A DNA stretch of 33,837 nucleotides. Source: JBDTMC01 sp039934475 (GTDB lineage Bacteria; Acidobacteriota; Terriglobia; Bryobacterales; Bryobacteraceae). Below the pieces are notes generated by a model. That model made no database searches and was not told the origin of the DNA. It was given only the letters and a program-made list of their open reading frames with translations. Below are positions 33,441 to 33,837 of this stretch, piece after piece. Where the stretch lies: assembly GCA_039934475.1 (NCBI GenBank), contig JBDTMC010000021.1:1-33837 (forward strand), in the 5' to 3' direction. Made by a program: the position numbers and the translations under genes. Position 1 is the first letter of the stretch. Every line of letters begins with the position of its first letter.

Positions 33441-33837
33441 CTAGCCCACCCGGTTTTGACGCGCTATCGTGAGCTCTTCGATGTTCACTAGTTCGGTGGG
33501 GTAGTTGCCGGTGTAGCAGGCGTAGCAGTAGCGGTCGTCGAAGTCGCCGACGGCTTTGCGCAGGGAGTCGAGGGACAGATAGGCCAGAGTGTCGGCTTCG
33601 ACGAAGGCGCGGATCTGCTCGTCGGTCTTGTTGGCGGCGATGAGTTCGCTCTTAGTCGGTGTGTCCACGCCGTAGAAGCAAGGGGAAACCGTCGGCGGAC
33701 ACGAGATCCGCAAGTGCACTTCAGCGGCTCCGGCGTTGCGCACCATACGCACAAGTTTCTGGCTGGTGGTGCCGCGCACAATGGAGTCGTCCACAAGGAT
33801 GACGCGCTTGCCTTCCAGCAGGTGGCGCACGGGGTTC
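33441..33837 (-). CDS. purF: Amidophosphoribosyltransferase, C-terminal part (runs off the right edge)
   Basis: About 131 C-terminal residues of PurF, which makes phosphoribosylamine from PRPP and glutamine in the first step of purine synthesis. The frame is open to the window edge (NPVRHLLEGK). The PRPP-binding motif VILVDDSIVRGTTS is complete, followed by SPCFYGVDTPTKSELIA and a terminal YCYACYTGNYP. The cysteine in PCFYG and the CxxC near the end match the positions of iron-sulfur ligands in the Bacillus-type enzyme, so an Fe-S cluster form is likely. It is the upstream gene of a minus-strand overlapping operon. Confidence 0.96.
   Translation of the reverse strand, partial: NPVRHLLEGKRVILVDDSIVRGTTSQKLVRMVRNAGAAEVHLRISCPPTVSPCFYGVDTPTKSELIAANKTDEQIRAFVEADTLAYLSLDSLRKAVGDFDDRYCYACYTGNYPTELVNIEELTIARQNRVG

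Overview
The window looks like part of an Acidobacteriota chromosome, most likely of the Bryobacterales/Solibacter group. The strongest pointers are the very large secreted protein at 4609-11079, which combines GloVer-type repeats, BACON-like repeats and a C-terminal domain of the 'Solibacter uncharacterized C-terminal domain' kind. High GC, frequent GTG/TTG starts, and a DUF1080 plus sulfatase plus RhaT set fit as well. This is inference from recognised families; no database search was possible.

Layout. (1) 1-4258: the 3' part of a sugar-sensing regulator (winged helix plus periplasmic-binding domain) converges on a minus-strand operon of a RhaT-like permease, a Tat-type sulfatase and a DUF1080 protein. 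It looks like a uptake and catabolism unit for rhamnose-type or sulfated sugar. (2) 4259-12360: a 350-bp leader with a good sigma70-type promoter, the 2156-residue repeat protein, then a secreted M20 peptidase. (3) 12357-15807: housekeeping genes glnA, xseA and efp. (4) 15808-17650: a chemoreceptor with a CxxCH haem motif in its sensor region, whose reading frame is broken just after the first membrane helix. (5) 17787-27292: a respiratory complex I cluster on the minus strand in transcribed order nuoC-D-I-J-K-L-M-N-H, without nuoA, B, E, F or G. The nuoI-nuoJ gap holds three tandem ~40-bp repeats and a terminator-like hairpin that abuts the nuoJ start codon. (6) 27471-29714: a membrane-anchored penicillin-acylase-family hydrolase. 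(7) 29757-31785: an orphan miniature flagellar-rod-like protein and a LytS/LytTR two-component pair. A perfect 11-bp inverted repeat spans the kinase start codon. (8) 31873-33837: a tightly overlapping minus-strand operon of the purF 3' part, a 65-residue protein, a small nucleotidyltransferase and a secreted nucleoside hydrolase.

No tRNA, rRNA, CRISPR array, insertion sequence or prophage was recognised. The items most worth a second look are the haem-motif chemoreceptor with its frameshift, the nuoI/nuoJ repeat-terminator region, the inverted repeat and nine-codon ORF at the histidine kinase start, the mini rod protein, and the purF-linked small-protein/nucleotidyltransferase pair.
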